64,000 bases of DNA from Marinilabiliaceae bacterium ANBcel2 (GCA_029688995.1 JARULA010000002.1:1-64000), one strand, 5' to 3'. Counted from the stretch's first letter, positions 45,480-55,786 are shown. Made by a program: numbers and translations. Notes: a model not told the origin generated them from the sequence alone.

Positions 45480-46501
45480 AAAAACGGTTGATAAATCATC
45501 TCTATATATCAATAAGATTTCTCTCTATTAAAAGGGTTATTAACTTTTTGCTACTCACCTGTTCATTTTGTATTGCAAAAGTATTAAAAAAAGATGTAAT
45601 AAAAGGATTACCCTGGACAGCATCAATAGAACCTTCGGGAAATTGCAACTTAAAATGTCCCGGATGCCCTATAGGAGTACACTCACAAAACAGCACAAAA
45701 TCAATTTCAATAACCCTCTATAAAAAAATAGTTTCTCAATTATCCCCTTCACTCTTTTATATTAACTTTTGGTTTCAGGGAGAGCCTCTAATTAATAAAG
45801 AAACCCCTAATTTAATAGCCTATGCATCAAAAAGAAGAATCTATACCAACCTAAGTACAAATGGTCACTTTTTAAACAGGGAGATGTGTAAAAGACTTAT
45901 TGACAGCGACCTGACAAACATTATTATCTCCATAGACGGATTCACCAAAAAAACTTACAACAGTTATCGTATAGGGGGTGATCTCGACAAAGTAAAAAAA
46001 GGCGTCAAAAGAGTAATAGATTTTAGAAATGAGAAAAAAAGTAGCACCCCTTTTGTTACGATTCAATTTTTAATGTTCAAACACAATGAAAGTGAAGCTG
46101 AAGATATCATTAAATGGAGTAAAAGTATAGGTGCCGACAAAGTAGTTTTAAAATCGGCACAATTATACACTTTTACTGATAACAATATACAACCACCTGA
46201 AAACAAAAAATACTCAAGATATATAGAGAAAAATAACGGAGAGTGGATAATGAAAGGCAAACTAAAAAATTATTGTGCAAAACAGTGGGGATCAATTGTC
46301 TTTAACTCTCGCGGAGTAGCAGCTTTATGCTGTTATGATAAAGCTTTAAAGTACTCTCCTGGTAATATAACAACAACCAGCTTTAAAGATATATGGTTTG
46401 GTAAAAAGCTAAGTCAATACCGCGAGACAATATTAAAGGATAAAAAAAGAATCTCAATCTGCAATAACTGTCCTGAACAGAGAATGAAAACAGAAGTTTG
46501 A
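45467..46501 (+). CDS. Radical SAM/SPASM protein of unknown substrate
   Basis: The 344-aa protein has a radical SAM domain, with CNLKCPGCPIG (about residues 63-73) binding the [4Fe-4S] cluster and SAM. A C-terminal SPASM-like segment carries Cys residues in NYCAKQWG, ALCCYD and ICNNCPEQ that bind an auxiliary cluster. The sequence has YKKIVSQLSPSLFYINFW and a 'STNGHFL' strand as in the fold. SPASM proteins include peptide-modifying and sulfatase-maturing enzymes, but no precursor peptide or sulfatase is adjacent, so the role is open. It is divergent from dxs, with overlapping control regions. Confidence 0.85.
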   Translation: MWLSKKRLINHLYISIRFLSIKRVINFLLLTCSFCIAKVLKKDVIKGLPWTASIEPSGNCNLKCPGCPIGVHSQNSTKSISITLYKKIVSQLSPSLFYINFWFQGEPLINKETPNLIAYASKRRIYTNLSTNGHFLNREMCKRLIDSDLTNIIISIDGFTKKTYNSYRIGGDLDKVKKGVKRVIDFRNEKKSSTPFVTIQFLMFKHNESEAEDIIKWSKSIGADKVVLKSAQLYTFTDNNIQPPENKKYSRYIEKNNGEWIMKGKLKNYCAKQWGSIVFNSRGVAALCCYDKALKYSPGNITTTSFKDIWFGKKLSQYRETILKDKKRISICNNCPEQRMKTEV

Positions 46502-46522
46502 TTTATAAAAATAGTTAAACCT

Positions 46523-46617
46523 CTAAAAGGTTAATAGGAGTCATAAAGAATATTGGGCGACACACCTGCAACCTATACAGGACAAGGCTAAAAAGTTAAT
46601 AAGAGTCATAAGGAATA
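46523..46617. repeat. Imperfect 30-bp direct repeat at the 3' end of the antiporter gene
   Basis: A 30-bp segment at 46523-46552 matches 46588-46617 at 27 of 30 positions, with a 65-bp period. The second copy holds the last codons and stop of the antiporter gene. Read on the minus strand, the first copy also ends in Tyr-Asp-Ser-Tyr-stop, though the preceding residues differ. It looks like a partial tandem duplication of the gene's tail. Confidence 0.7.
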
Positions 46618-48074
46618 GGACAAACCATATTAACAGCCTCTTTTAAACAGTCATGATTTTCAGCTAAAATCATCAAACGGTCACCTTTTTCAATTACTGT
46701 ATTACCGTTTGGTGTAATGTAGTTCCCATGACGATTAATCATAACAATTAGAGCAGTTTTGGGAATACCTAAATCGACAATTTTGCGATTAACCGCAGGA
46801 CTTTCTAATGTTATCTCCACTTCAATAATTTCTGATTTTACACTATCTCCCAACTCTATATCAACAGGCATTCGACGCCGCAACCTGTGTGGCAGCGCTA
46901 CCTTTAACCATTTTGATACTATTGGTAGTGAGGTTCCTTGCAGCAAAACAGATAATATAGTTATAAAAAAAACCATGTTGAACATTGATGGCGCATTATC
47001 AAGACCCACCAACATAGGATATGTAGCAAACACTATTGGAACAGCTCCACGCAATCCTACCCACGATATAAAAATACGTTCACGAAGTGGCATTTTAAAT
47101 GGACTAAGTGAAATAACAACTGCAAGAGGACGAGCAATAAAGATAAGAAAAAGTGCTATCAAAACTCCCGGAACAATATAGTTCATCATCTCTGAAGGAT
47201 ATACCAGCAACCCTAAGGTTAAAAAGAGAATTATCTGCATAAGCCATGCAACTCCATCAAAAAACTTCACCAGAGTTTTTTTATGGATAAGATCACGATT
47301 ACCTAAAAAGACTCCACAAATATATACGGCTAAAAATCCATTACCGTTTAAAATTTGTGTTGCCGAAAAAGTTAAAATAACAAGTGCCAAAACCAACACA
47401 GGATATAACCCGTCAAAATCAAGCTTTATCCTGTTTATAACAATTTGTCCCAACTTACCCATTCCCAGTCCCATTGCTGCACCAACAGAGAATTGAATAA
47501 AAAAGAGAGGGATAATAGAGAGTACCGATTTGTCGGGAGCGCCAATAACAGTTATTACAGCAACTGTTAAAAAATAGGCCATGGGGTCATTACTTCCACT
47601 TTCCAGCTCAAGAAGAGGGCGCAGGCGTCCTTTAAGGCTAACACTTTTAGATCGCAAAATAGAAAATACCGCAGCAGCATCTGTTGATGAGACTATTGCT
47701 CCCAACAAAAAAGCCTCTAAAAAACCAAAAGAGGTGAAAGTCCAAACAACCCATCCAACGGTCGAAGCAGTAATTAAAACTCCAACTGTAGAGAGCATGA
47801 TTCCACGGGAAACAACCGGACGAATAGATTTCCAGTTTGTATCAAAGCCACCCGAAAAAAGTATATAGTTAAGGGAGACAATCCCTATCAACTGTGCAAT
47901 TTCGGGATCATCAAAAGGAATGCCGCCAATGCCCTCGGAGCCGGCAAGCATTCCTGTAAGTAAAAAAAGTAAAAGAGTAGGTATCCCCAAACGGTATGAA
48001 GTTTTACCGGCTAGGATACTTATCAATAACAATACAGATATAACAAGTAATATATTCTCTATCGATATTGCCAT
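46596..48074 (-). CDS. K+/H+ or Na+/H+ antiporter, CvrA/NhaP2 type
   Basis: The 492-aa CPA1-family antiporter has about 12 membrane segments (residues 1-385) and a cytoplasmic TrkA-C-like tail from about 410, with GIPKTALIVMINR, GNTVIEKGDRLMILAE. SSTDAAAVFSILR near residues 130-142 and ELESGSNDPMAYFLT near 153-167 carry the Asp residues for ion exchange typical of the CvrA/NhaP2 branch. The ATG at 48074 is used because the longer frame starts with GTG. It exchanges protons with K+ or Na+ for pH and ion balance; which ion is uncertain. The 3' end is partly duplicated. Confidence 0.9.
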   Translation of the reverse strand: MAISIENILLVISVLLLISILAGKTSYRLGIPTLLLFLLTGMLAGSEGIGGIPFDDPEIAQLIGIVSLNYILFSGGFDTNWKSIRPVVSRGIMLSTVGVLITASTVGWVVWTFTSFGFLEAFLLGAIVSSTDAAAVFSILRSKSVSLKGRLRPLLELESGSNDPMAYFLTVAVITVIGAPDKSVLSIIPLFFIQFSVGAAMGLGMGKLGQIVINRIKLDFDGLYPVLVLALVILTFSATQILNGNGFLAVYICGVFLGNRDLIHKKTLVKFFDGVAWLMQIILFLTLGLLVYPSEMMNYIVPGVLIALFLIFIARPLAVVISLSPFKMPLRERIFISWVGLRGAVPIVFATYPMLVGLDNAPSMFNMVFFITILSVLLQGTSLPIVSKWLKVALPHRLRRRMPVDIELGDSVKSEIIEVEITLESPAVNRKIVDLGIPKTALIVMINRHGNYITPNGNTVIEKGDRLMILAENHDCLKEAVNMVCPIPYDSY

Positions 48075-48123
48075 CACTAACTCTTTATTATATCTACAAT
48101 ACTATCTGTTAAATATCAAAAAA

Positions 48124-49680
48124 TTATGACTGAAGACTCTTTAAAATATCTATCATCCCAACATTTTTTGTTATAAGCTCTTTTAAAGCATCTATTTTAA
48201 TACGCTCCTGTTTCATGGTATCACGATAGCGAATTGTTACAGTTTGATCATCTAATGATTGATGATCTACAGTAATGCAAAAAGGAGTACCAATGGCATC
48301 CTGACGACGATACCTCTTACCTATAGAATCTTTTTCGTCATATTGACAATTAAAGTGAAATTTAAGATCGTCAACTATACTGTTTGCTAAATCGGGGAGT
48401 CCATCTTTTTTAACCAGGGGAAGTACGGCCAACTTAACAGGCGCAAGAACAGGAGGAAGTTTCATAACAACTCTCTTTTCACTTTTTCCATCCTTCCCTT
48501 CAACCTCTTCTTCGCAATAAGCTCCGGCCATAATGCTAAGAAACATGCGATCTACTCCAATTGATGTCTCAACTACATATGGAACATAGCTCTCCTGCTT
48601 TTCTGGATCATAATAGGATATTCGTTTTCCTGAATACTCCTGGTGCTGTGAAAGATCAAAATCGGTACGTGAGTGAATTCCTTCAACCTCTTTAAATCCA
48701 AAAGGCATTTCAAATTCAATATCAGTTGCAGCATTAGCATAATGCGCAAGCTTATCATGATCATGAAAACGATATTTTTTATCGCCCATCCCAAGAGATT
48801 TATGCCATTTCATTCGTATATCTTTCCACTTTTCAAACCACTCAAGCTCCTCCCCTGGTGGCACAAAAAACTGCATCTCCATCTGTTCAAACTCACGCAT
48901 TCTAAAGATAAACTGGCGAGCTACAATTTCGTTTCTAAAAGCTTTACCAATTTGTGCTATTCCAAAAGGGATCTTCATTCGTCCGGTTTTTTGCACATTA
49001 AGAAAATTGACAAAAATACCCTGTGCTGTCTCAGGACGAAGAAAAATTTTGGTTGCTCCATCTGCAGTTGACCCCATTTCTGTTCCAAACATAAGATTAA
49101 ACTGCCGCACATCTGTCCAGTTTTTAGTTCCGGAAATTGAACAGGCTATATCATAATCAATAATAATCTGCTTAAGCTCTGCAAGATCATTATCATTTAA
49201 TGCCTTTACAAATCTTTGATGAACCTCCTCTTTTTTCTTAATATTTGCCTGTACCCTTGGATTTGTCTCTCTAAAAAGCGCCTCATCAAATTTTTCACCA
49301 AATTTTTTCTTTGCTTTTTCAACCTCTTTATCAGCCTTACCATCATACTTAGCCATTAAATCTTCTATTAAGACATCGGCGCGATAACGTTTTTTACTAT
49401 CTTTATTATCTATAAGAGGATCATTAAATGCATCAACATGACCTGAAGCTTTCCAAACTGTTGGATGCATAAATATTGCAGAATCAAGCCCCACAACATT
49501 ATCATTCAATAGAACCATTGAATCCCACCAATATTTTTTAAGGTTGTTTTTAAGTTCTACACCGTTTTGGCCATAATCATAAACAGCACCTAATCCGTCA
49601 TACAGTTCACTACTTTGAAAAACAAACCCATACTCTTTACAGTGGGCTACCAGCTTCTTAAAAACATCTTCTTGAGCCAT
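48124..49680 (-). CDS. glyS: Glycyl-tRNA synthetase (single-chain class II)
   Basis: GlyRS charges tRNA-Gly; this is the homodimeric form, not the alpha2/beta2 bacterial type. Motif 1 (NNLKKYWWDSMV) and the HPTVWKASGHVDAFNDPL block are near residues 43-90. FLRPETAQGIFVNF and GIAQIGKAFRNEI (motif 2) follow, with FEQMEMQFFVPPGEE behind. The anticodon-binding domain is at the C-terminus (APVKLAVLPLV onward). The length of 518 aa is normal. It is divergent from nadB, each with its own TAnnTTTG element. Confidence 0.97.
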   Translation of the reverse strand: MAQEDVFKKLVAHCKEYGFVFQSSELYDGLGAVYDYGQNGVELKNNLKKYWWDSMVLLNDNVVGLDSAIFMHPTVWKASGHVDAFNDPLIDNKDSKKRYRADVLIEDLMAKYDGKADKEVEKAKKKFGEKFDEALFRETNPRVQANIKKKEEVHQRFVKALNDNDLAELKQIIIDYDIACSISGTKNWTDVRQFNLMFGTEMGSTADGATKIFLRPETAQGIFVNFLNVQKTGRMKIPFGIAQIGKAFRNEIVARQFIFRMREFEQMEMQFFVPPGEELEWFEKWKDIRMKWHKSLGMGDKKYRFHDHDKLAHYANAATDIEFEMPFGFKEVEGIHSRTDFDLSQHQEYSGKRISYYDPEKQESYVPYVVETSIGVDRMFLSIMAGAYCEEEVEGKDGKSEKRVVMKLPPVLAPVKLAVLPLVKKDGLPDLANSIVDDLKFHFNCQYDEKDSIGKRYRRQDAIGTPFCITVDHQSLDDQTVTIRYRDTMKQERIKIDALKELITKNVGMIDILKSLQS

Positions 49681-49719
49681 AATGCAACTTTATATTTTAA
49701 CATTTTTAATTCAAACGTA

Positions 49720-49727
49720 CAAAATTA
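49720..49727 (-). promoter_or_regulatory. -7 element of glyS
   Basis: The minus strand reads TAATTTTG, a match to TAnnTTTG, 39 nt before the glyS start codon. No TTG at the usual distance was seen. Confidence 0.5.
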
Positions 49728-49760
49728 AGTTAAAAAAACGGTTTAACCCTATTAAAAGAT

Positions 49761-49768
49761 TAATTTTG
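49761..49768 (+). promoter_or_regulatory. -7 element of nadB
   Basis: TAATTTTG matches TAnnTTTG and lies 25 nt before the nadB ATG. The -33 region has no clear TTG. Confidence 0.5.
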
Positions 49769-49793
49769 ACAAAGAAACCATTAAAATGAGGGT

Positions 49794-51383
49794 ATGAGAA
49801 AGCAGGATACGTCACACAGGAAAAAATATGACTTTTTGGTGATAGGATCGGGAATTGCCGGATTAAGTTTTGCTTTACAGGTTGCTGAAAAGGGGAGAGT
49901 GTGTGTAATAACAAAAAAGAACCTTACAGATACAAACACAGTATATGCACAAGGTGGTATATCCTCAGTAACTTACAGTCCGGACGACTTCGAAAAACAT
50001 ATTAAAGATACTATAAGCGCAGGAGGCGGACTGTGCGACAAAGAGGTGGTTCGTAAAGTTGTCACGCAAGCTCCCAGGCAGATAAAAAGACTTATGGACT
50101 GGGGAACCAGATTCGATAAAAAAGATGACGGCAAATTTGATCTTCACAAAGAGGGAGGCCATTCGGAACATAGAGTTTTGCACCACAAAGACAGCACCGG
50201 ATTTGAAATTCAAAGAGCTTTAACCAAAGCTGTAAAAAACAATCCTGCAATAGATCTCCTTGAAGATCACTTTGCTGTTGAAATTATTACACAGCACCAT
50301 CTGGGAGAAATAGTAAACAAGTGGAGACAGGATATAAAATGCTTTGGGGCCTATGTATTAAACCGTAAAACCAATAGTGTAGAGACAATTCTGGCAAGAA
50401 TTACTATGATAGCAACAGGAGGAACCGGGGCTGTTTACCAAACAACTACAAACCCCAGGTTTGCAACGGGTGATGGTATAGCTATGGTTTATCGTGCTAA
50501 AGGGAAGGTAGAAAATATGGAGTTTATTCAATTTCATCCCACATCATTATACAACCCCAAAGAGCGTCCATCATTTTTGATCACTGAAGCTATGCGAGGT
50601 TATGGAGGAGTGCTAAAACTAAAAGATGGACGAAAATTTATGCACAAATATGATGAGAGAGAATCTCTTGCTCCCCGGGATATTGTAGCGCGTGCAATCG
50701 ATAATGAGATGAAAAGTCGTGGAGATGATTTTGTCTATTTGGATGTAACAGATAAAGATGCAGAGGAGACAAAAAAACATTTTCCAACCATCACAAAAAA
50801 ATGTGCCGCACTCGGCATTGACATTACCAAAGAGTATATACCTGTTGTTCCTGCAGCTCACTATACATGTGGTGGAATTGCTGTTGACAACAAAGGGAGG
50901 GCATCAATAAATCGTCTTTATGCAGCAGGAGAGTGTAGCTCAACAGGGTTACATGGGGCGAACAGACTGGCATCAAACTCTTTACTGGAGGCGGTGGTTT
51001 ATGCCGATTATGCAGCAAAAGATGCTCTGGAAAATTTTAAAGAGTACTCATTTTGTAATGATGTTCCCGAATGGGACGATGAAGGAACATCGATGCCCGA
51101 AGAGATGGTTTTAATTACTCAAAGTCAAAAAGAGGTTGAGCAAATTATGAGTTACTATGTAGGGATAGTAAGATCTAATTTGCGATTAAAAAGGGCTCTT
51201 GACCGACTCGAAATTTTATACCATGAAACAGAGAATCTATTTCAAGGTTCAGTTGTTTCAGAACCTCTTTGTGAATTGAGAAATACAATACAAACAGGAT
51301 ATCTAATAATTAAAATGGCTCAACAAAGACGCGAAAGTCGCGGACTTCACTATAATGCCGACTATCCCAATCAAATAGTATAA
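49794..51383 (+). CDS. nadB: L-aspartate oxidase
   Basis: NadB oxidises aspartate to iminoaspartate with FAD, the first step of de novo NAD synthesis; quinolinate synthase takes the product. FLVIGSGIAGLSFALQVAEKG near residues 14-34 is the FAD fold. IGAGGTGA-type ATGGTGAVY near 202-210, the FHPTSLY motif with catalytic His, HYTCGGIAVD and GECSSTGLHGANRLASNSLLEA mark the NadB/SdhA family. At 529 aa it is full length. nadA and nadC are not adjacent in the window. Confidence 0.95.
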   Translation: MRKQDTSHRKKYDFLVIGSGIAGLSFALQVAEKGRVCVITKKNLTDTNTVYAQGGISSVTYSPDDFEKHIKDTISAGGGLCDKEVVRKVVTQAPRQIKRLMDWGTRFDKKDDGKFDLHKEGGHSEHRVLHHKDSTGFEIQRALTKAVKNNPAIDLLEDHFAVEIITQHHLGEIVNKWRQDIKCFGAYVLNRKTNSVETILARITMIATGGTGAVYQTTTNPRFATGDGIAMVYRAKGKVENMEFIQFHPTSLYNPKERPSFLITEAMRGYGGVLKLKDGRKFMHKYDERESLAPRDIVARAIDNEMKSRGDDFVYLDVTDKDAEETKKHFPTITKKCAALGIDITKEYIPVVPAAHYTCGGIAVDNKGRASINRLYAAGECSSTGLHGANRLASNSLLEAVVYADYAAKDALENFKEYSFCNDVPEWDDEGTSMPEEMVLITQSQKEVEQIMSYYVGIVRSNLRLKRALDRLEILYHETENLFQGSVVSEPLCELRNTIQTGYLIIKMAQQRRESRGLHYNADYPNQIV

Positions 51384-51520
51384 AAAAGAGAGTTTATTAT
51401 CTGTAAATACTATATCTTATGTTGTTATCGAAATTTTAATTTTTATACAGATTTAAAATAGATTATCTTTATATTATTAGAGAGACCAAATTATTAGAAT
51501 GATAAAACATAAGCAGAGAA

Positions 51521-52609
51521 ATGGTAAGTATAAAGGTTATCAAAACAGTTTCGGCCATATTAATTTTAGCCATTATTACAATTACAACCTCATGCTCACA
51601 ACAAAAAGAGGAAAAAGAGAAAAGACGAGTTGTGAAAAGCAGACAGAGTGTAGCTATAGAGCCTCTTTTAACTAAAACTTATCCGGCACGTATTAGATCA
51701 TCATCAGATATAAATCTGGCTTTTAGAGTGGCGGGACCAATTGAAAAAGTATTGGTAAAGGAGGGTGATATGGTTAAAAAAGGAGAGCTTTTGGCAATAA
51801 TTGATCAAAGAGATTATCTCACTCAAAAAAGAGCTGCCAGTGCTGTTTACAATGAGATAAAACAAGAAGCTTCCAGAATAGAGTCTCTGTATCAGCAAGG
51901 GCGGGTATCCGACAGTGAATATGATAAAATAGTTTCAGGGTTAATGCAGGCCAAATCAAAATATGAATCGGCCGTTAATGCATTAAATGATACCAGATTA
52001 AAAGCCCCGTTCACAGGTGAAATAGAAAAATTATGGTTTAAACAGGGTGAGATTACCGATGCAGGCACACCTGTGGTATCCATGTCAAACCCGGCAGACT
52101 CGGAAATTATAACTCATATCCCCGTCTCTGATTATTTTAAAAGAGAATCATTTAAAAGTTTTTCATGCTCCCCCTCACACAACCCCGACAGCATATATGA
52201 ACTGGAACTTTTAAATATTACCGCTAAAGCAAATCTTAACGGACTGCATACTGCATATTTTAAAGAATCCTCTAAAAGCAAAGAGGTGCTTTTACCCGGT
52301 ATGAGCGCCGAAATATCAATTACCTACAAATACAAAGATGATACAAAAAAGCTATATAGAGTACCTTCTACAGCTCTATTCAAAAACGATGAAAGTTCGG
52401 CAGTATGGGAAATTGATAAAGAGAGTAGTCGTTTAATAAAAATCCCTGTTGATATTATAAAAATTGAGTCTTCGGGAATAGCAATTGTATCAGGAAATTT
52501 AACTAAAGAGTCAAAAATTGTTAGTGCTGGAGTTAATTCACTTAAAGAGGGTGAAAAAGTTACCGAGATGGAGAAACCATCAAAAAGTAATGTTGGTAAC
52601 CTGCTGTAA
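51521..52609 (+). CDS. RND efflux periplasmic adaptor lipoprotein
   Basis: The 362-aa membrane-fusion protein has a lipoprotein signal with Cys near residue 26 (TITTSC). A biotinyl-lipoyl-like half motif (EKVLVKEGDMVKKGELLAIID, in two parts) and its partner LKAPFTGEIEKLWFKQGEITDAG flank a short alpha-hairpin. Beta-barrel and membrane-proximal domains follow. It links the inner-membrane pump to TolC. It lies 15 nt before the permease, which overlaps the TolC gene, so the three form one operon. No regulator gene accompanies the operon. Confidence 0.93.
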   Translation: MVSIKVIKTVSAILILAIITITTSCSQQKEEKEKRRVVKSRQSVAIEPLLTKTYPARIRSSSDINLAFRVAGPIEKVLVKEGDMVKKGELLAIIDQRDYLTQKRAASAVYNEIKQEASRIESLYQQGRVSDSEYDKIVSGLMQAKSKYESAVNALNDTRLKAPFTGEIEKLWFKQGEITDAGTPVVSMSNPADSEIITHIPVSDYFKRESFKSFSCSPSHNPDSIYELELLNITAKANLNGLHTAYFKESSKSKEVLLPGMSAEISITYKYKDDTKKLYRVPSTALFKNDESSAVWEIDKESSRLIKIPVDIIKIESSGIAIVSGNLTKESKIVSAGVNSLKEGEKVTEMEKPSKSNVGNLL

Positions 52610-52624
52610 ACTATTTTAGTAGCT

Positions 52625-55600
52625 ATGACTGAATTTGTCTTTAAGAACAGACCGTTATTCTATTTTTTTCTTTTTGTTTTAACCGTTGGAGGGGCTCTCT
52701 CTTTTATTAACATGAGTAAGCTTGAGGACCCCGAGATAATAGTTAAGGAAGCTTTAGTAGTAACAATATACCCCGGAGCATCTGCCCATGAGGTTGAATT
52801 AGAAGTTACCGACGTACTGGAAAAATCTATTCAAACAATGGGTAACATCAAAAGCATCCAATCAAGGTCAGAGGCTGACTACTCAGAGATAACAATAGAG
52901 CTTGACCCCACTGTAAGAGGAGATGAGATAGAACAAAACTGGGATATTTTAAGAAGAAAAGTTAGCAGGGCTGCCCGGGAATTTCCTACGGGAGCAAAAA
53001 ATCCAATGGTAGTCGATGACTTTGGTGATGTTTACGGCCTGTTTTATGCAATGACCTCTGATGGTTTTTCTTACGAAGAGATGCATGATTATGCCATGCT
53101 TGTTAAAAAAGAGATAGAGGCGATTACCGATGTAAAAAGAGTTGAAATATATGGAGACCGACCTCCTGCCATTGATATAAAAATAGACCAAAATAGACTG
53201 GCAAATTTTGGAATCCATCCTGCGGAAATTATTTTAACACTAAACAATCAAAATGAGAAGGTCTATTCGGGATATTTTGAGGCAGGTGATGAAAGAATAA
53301 GAGTAGATGTTGATGATAGTTTCAGCTCCATTGACAATATTAAAAATCTAATTATTTCAGGACACCAAAAAGATCAGGTAAAACTATCAGATATTGCAGA
53401 TATTAAACAAACCATTGAGAGTCCGGCCCGCGAAGGTATGCGCTATAACAAAAAACCAGCCCTGGGAATATCTATAGCAATGCAAAGTGGCGGTAATGTT
53501 GTAAGGCTGGGCTCAAATGTAGATAAACGACTTAAGGAGCTATCCCAACAGAGGCTCCCCGCAGGAATAGAGTTTGAAAAAATCTTTTTTCAACCCGAAA
53601 AGGTAATTGATGCCATTTCAACTTTTATGATAAACCTGGCTCAATCGGTAGCTATAGTTATTGTAATATTAATGTTGAGTATGGGATGGAGAAGCGGGGT
53701 TATTATAGGTAGCGGACTATTAATAACTATATTGGGGTCATTTGTAGTACTTAATCTTTTTGACGGAACCCTGCAAAGGGTCTCTCTGGCTTCATTTATT
53801 GTGGCAATGGGAATGTTAGTTGATAACGCTATTGTTATAGTTGATGGAATATTAACTGATCTTCAAAACGGAATAAAAAAGAGTGATGCACTGGTTCGAA
53901 GTGTAAAAAAAACAGCATGGCCACTTCTTGGAGCAACCCTTATAGCAATTACAGCTTTTTTACCAATATTTTTATCCCCCGATACATCAGGAGAATATGT
54001 ACGAGACCTCTTTATTGTTTTGGCAGTCTCCCTGCTCTTGAGCTGGATACTGGCATTAACTCAAGCTCCTATAATGGCCGAAAAATATTTTCACTCTAAA
54101 AACAGTGATGATAAAAAAGAGGAGTCAACATTTAAAAAAAGAATCTATGCTCTTCACAGCAAATGGCTTAACTATTTAATGTGCCACAAATCAGGAGCCA
54201 TTACTGCCACTCTATTAATATTGGGAATAAGTGTTATACTATTTAAATTTATACCGCAAACATTTTTCCCCGACTTAAGTTATGATCAGTTATATATTGA
54301 GTACCGCCTGCCTCATGGCAATCGTATTGAAACAGTAGAGAGAGATTTATCGCAAATTGAAGATTACCTGCTTGACCAACCCGAGATTACCGCAGTAACA
54401 GCAAGCATGGGAGGAACTCCTGCCCGTTATAACTTGGTGCGATCAATAGCAAAACCATCAATGAATTACGGAGAGCTAATAGTAGATTTTAAAAATGCCG
54501 ATATTTTAGTTGAAAAAATACCCGAAATTCAGCAATACCTAAATGAGCATTGCCCTCAGGCTTATGCAAGGGTAAAAAGGTATAACCTAATGTATAAAGA
54601 GTTCCCCATTGAAGTAATGTTTACCGGTCCGGACCCTGCAATACTGCAAGATCTAACAAATCAGGCAAAAACAATAATGGAGAATGAACCGGGGGCAGTT
54701 CTTGTAAGAGATGACAATGAACCTGCATCAAAGGTGTTAAAAGCTCATTACAATCAAAAAATGGCGCGACGTAGTAACCTCTCACGTTTAGATGTGGCAA
54801 TGTCTCTACTAACTTCAACCGAAGGGTTACCAACAGGACATTACTATGAAGGAACCCGGGCTATACCAATATATCTTAAAGCAGTATCTGGTAAAGGAGA
54901 TCCTCTTGAAAATTTAGAGACAGCCCCTGCTTTTAATATTGTACCAACTTTTTCAGGTTTAGACACCGATATTATAACTTCAATACTATCTGGAGCAACA
55001 GAGTCGGCAGAAATTGTAAAAAAATTTACCGGAGCTGTACCGTTAACACAAGCGGTAAACAAAATAACAACTACATGGGAAGAACCAATTGTTCGTCGCC
55101 ACAACGGACGTAGAGCTATGAGAGCACAATGCAATCCGGCTATCGGGAAAACTGCTGATCAGGTTCGGGGCAATATTTTAGATGATATTGAGGCAATAGA
55201 GCTGCCACCGGGTTATAATTTAACATGGCAGGGAGAGTATGAAGCCAGCAGTGACTCGCAACAATATCTATTTATGTATTTACCCCTTGCAGTTGTTATA
55301 ATGATTGCAATACTTATAGGCCTCTTTAATGACTACAAAAAACCCCTAATTATAATTGCAAGCCTACCACTTGCTTTTATTGGAATTGTTTTAGGAATGC
55401 TGGTAACAGGTAAAGAGTTTGGATTTGTGGCAATTGTGGGCACTCTGGGTTTGATGGGAATGATGATAAAAAATGGTGTAGTTCTTATAGAAGAGATAGA
55501 GATAGAGATAAAAGAGGGAAAAGAGAAATTTAATGCCCTTATGGATGCTTCTGCATCACGACTACGCCCTGTTGTAATGGCTTCATTAACCACTATTTTA

Positions 55601-55786
55601 GGAATGATCCCACTTATAACAGATGACATGTTTGGATCAATGGCAGTAACAATGATGTCGGGCCTACTGGTAGGAACAGTAATTACTCTTATTATTATGC
55701 CACTTTTTTATGCTATACTTTTTAAAATAGTACATCCGTATAGTAAAAAAGCAAAAAAACAACAAAACAGCAGCAGCAATGAGTAG
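52625..55786 (+). CDS. RND efflux permease
   Basis: The 1053-aa proton-driven trimeric pump has 12 membrane helices in two halves with large periplasmic loops. Helix 4 carries GMLVDNAIVIVD (about residues 397-408), in which the usual Asp-Asp pair of AcrB is Asp-Asn, as in the TriC/YegN-like branch rather than AcrB. The second-half GTLGLMGMMIKNGVVLIEEI holds the Lys of the proton relay. Likely cargoes are lipophilic compounds such as biocides or bile salts, but specificity cannot be read. Its last 8 bp overlap the TolC gene. Confidence 0.94.
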   Translation: MTEFVFKNRPLFYFFLFVLTVGGALSFINMSKLEDPEIIVKEALVVTIYPGASAHEVELEVTDVLEKSIQTMGNIKSIQSRSEADYSEITIELDPTVRGDEIEQNWDILRRKVSRAAREFPTGAKNPMVVDDFGDVYGLFYAMTSDGFSYEEMHDYAMLVKKEIEAITDVKRVEIYGDRPPAIDIKIDQNRLANFGIHPAEIILTLNNQNEKVYSGYFEAGDERIRVDVDDSFSSIDNIKNLIISGHQKDQVKLSDIADIKQTIESPAREGMRYNKKPALGISIAMQSGGNVVRLGSNVDKRLKELSQQRLPAGIEFEKIFFQPEKVIDAISTFMINLAQSVAIVIVILMLSMGWRSGVIIGSGLLITILGSFVVLNLFDGTLQRVSLASFIVAMGMLVDNAIVIVDGILTDLQNGIKKSDALVRSVKKTAWPLLGATLIAITAFLPIFLSPDTSGEYVRDLFIVLAVSLLLSWILALTQAPIMAEKYFHSKNSDDKKEESTFKKRIYALHSKWLNYLMCHKSGAITATLLILGISVILFKFIPQTFFPDLSYDQLYIEYRLPHGNRIETVERDLSQIEDYLLDQPEITAVTASMGGTPARYNLVRSIAKPSMNYGELIVDFKNADILVEKIPEIQQYLNEHCPQAYARVKRYNLMYKEFPIEVMFTGPDPAILQDLTNQAKTIMENEPGAVLVRDDNEPASKVLKAHYNQKMARRSNLSRLDVAMSLLTSTEGLPTGHYYEGTRAIPIYLKAVSGKGDPLENLETAPAFNIVPTFSGLDTDIITSILSGATESAEIVKKFTGAVPLTQAVNKITTTWEEPIVRRHNGRRAMRAQCNPAIGKTADQVRGNILDDIEAIELPPGYNLTWQGEYEASSDSQQYLFMYLPLAVVIMIAILIGLFNDYKKPLIIIASLPLAFIGIVLGMLVTGKEFGFVAIVGTLGLMGMMIKNGVVLIEEIEIEIKEGKEKFNALMDASASRLRPVVMASLTTILGMIPLITDDMFGSMAVTMMSGLLVGTVITLIIMPLFYAILFKIVHPYSKKAKKQQNSSSNE

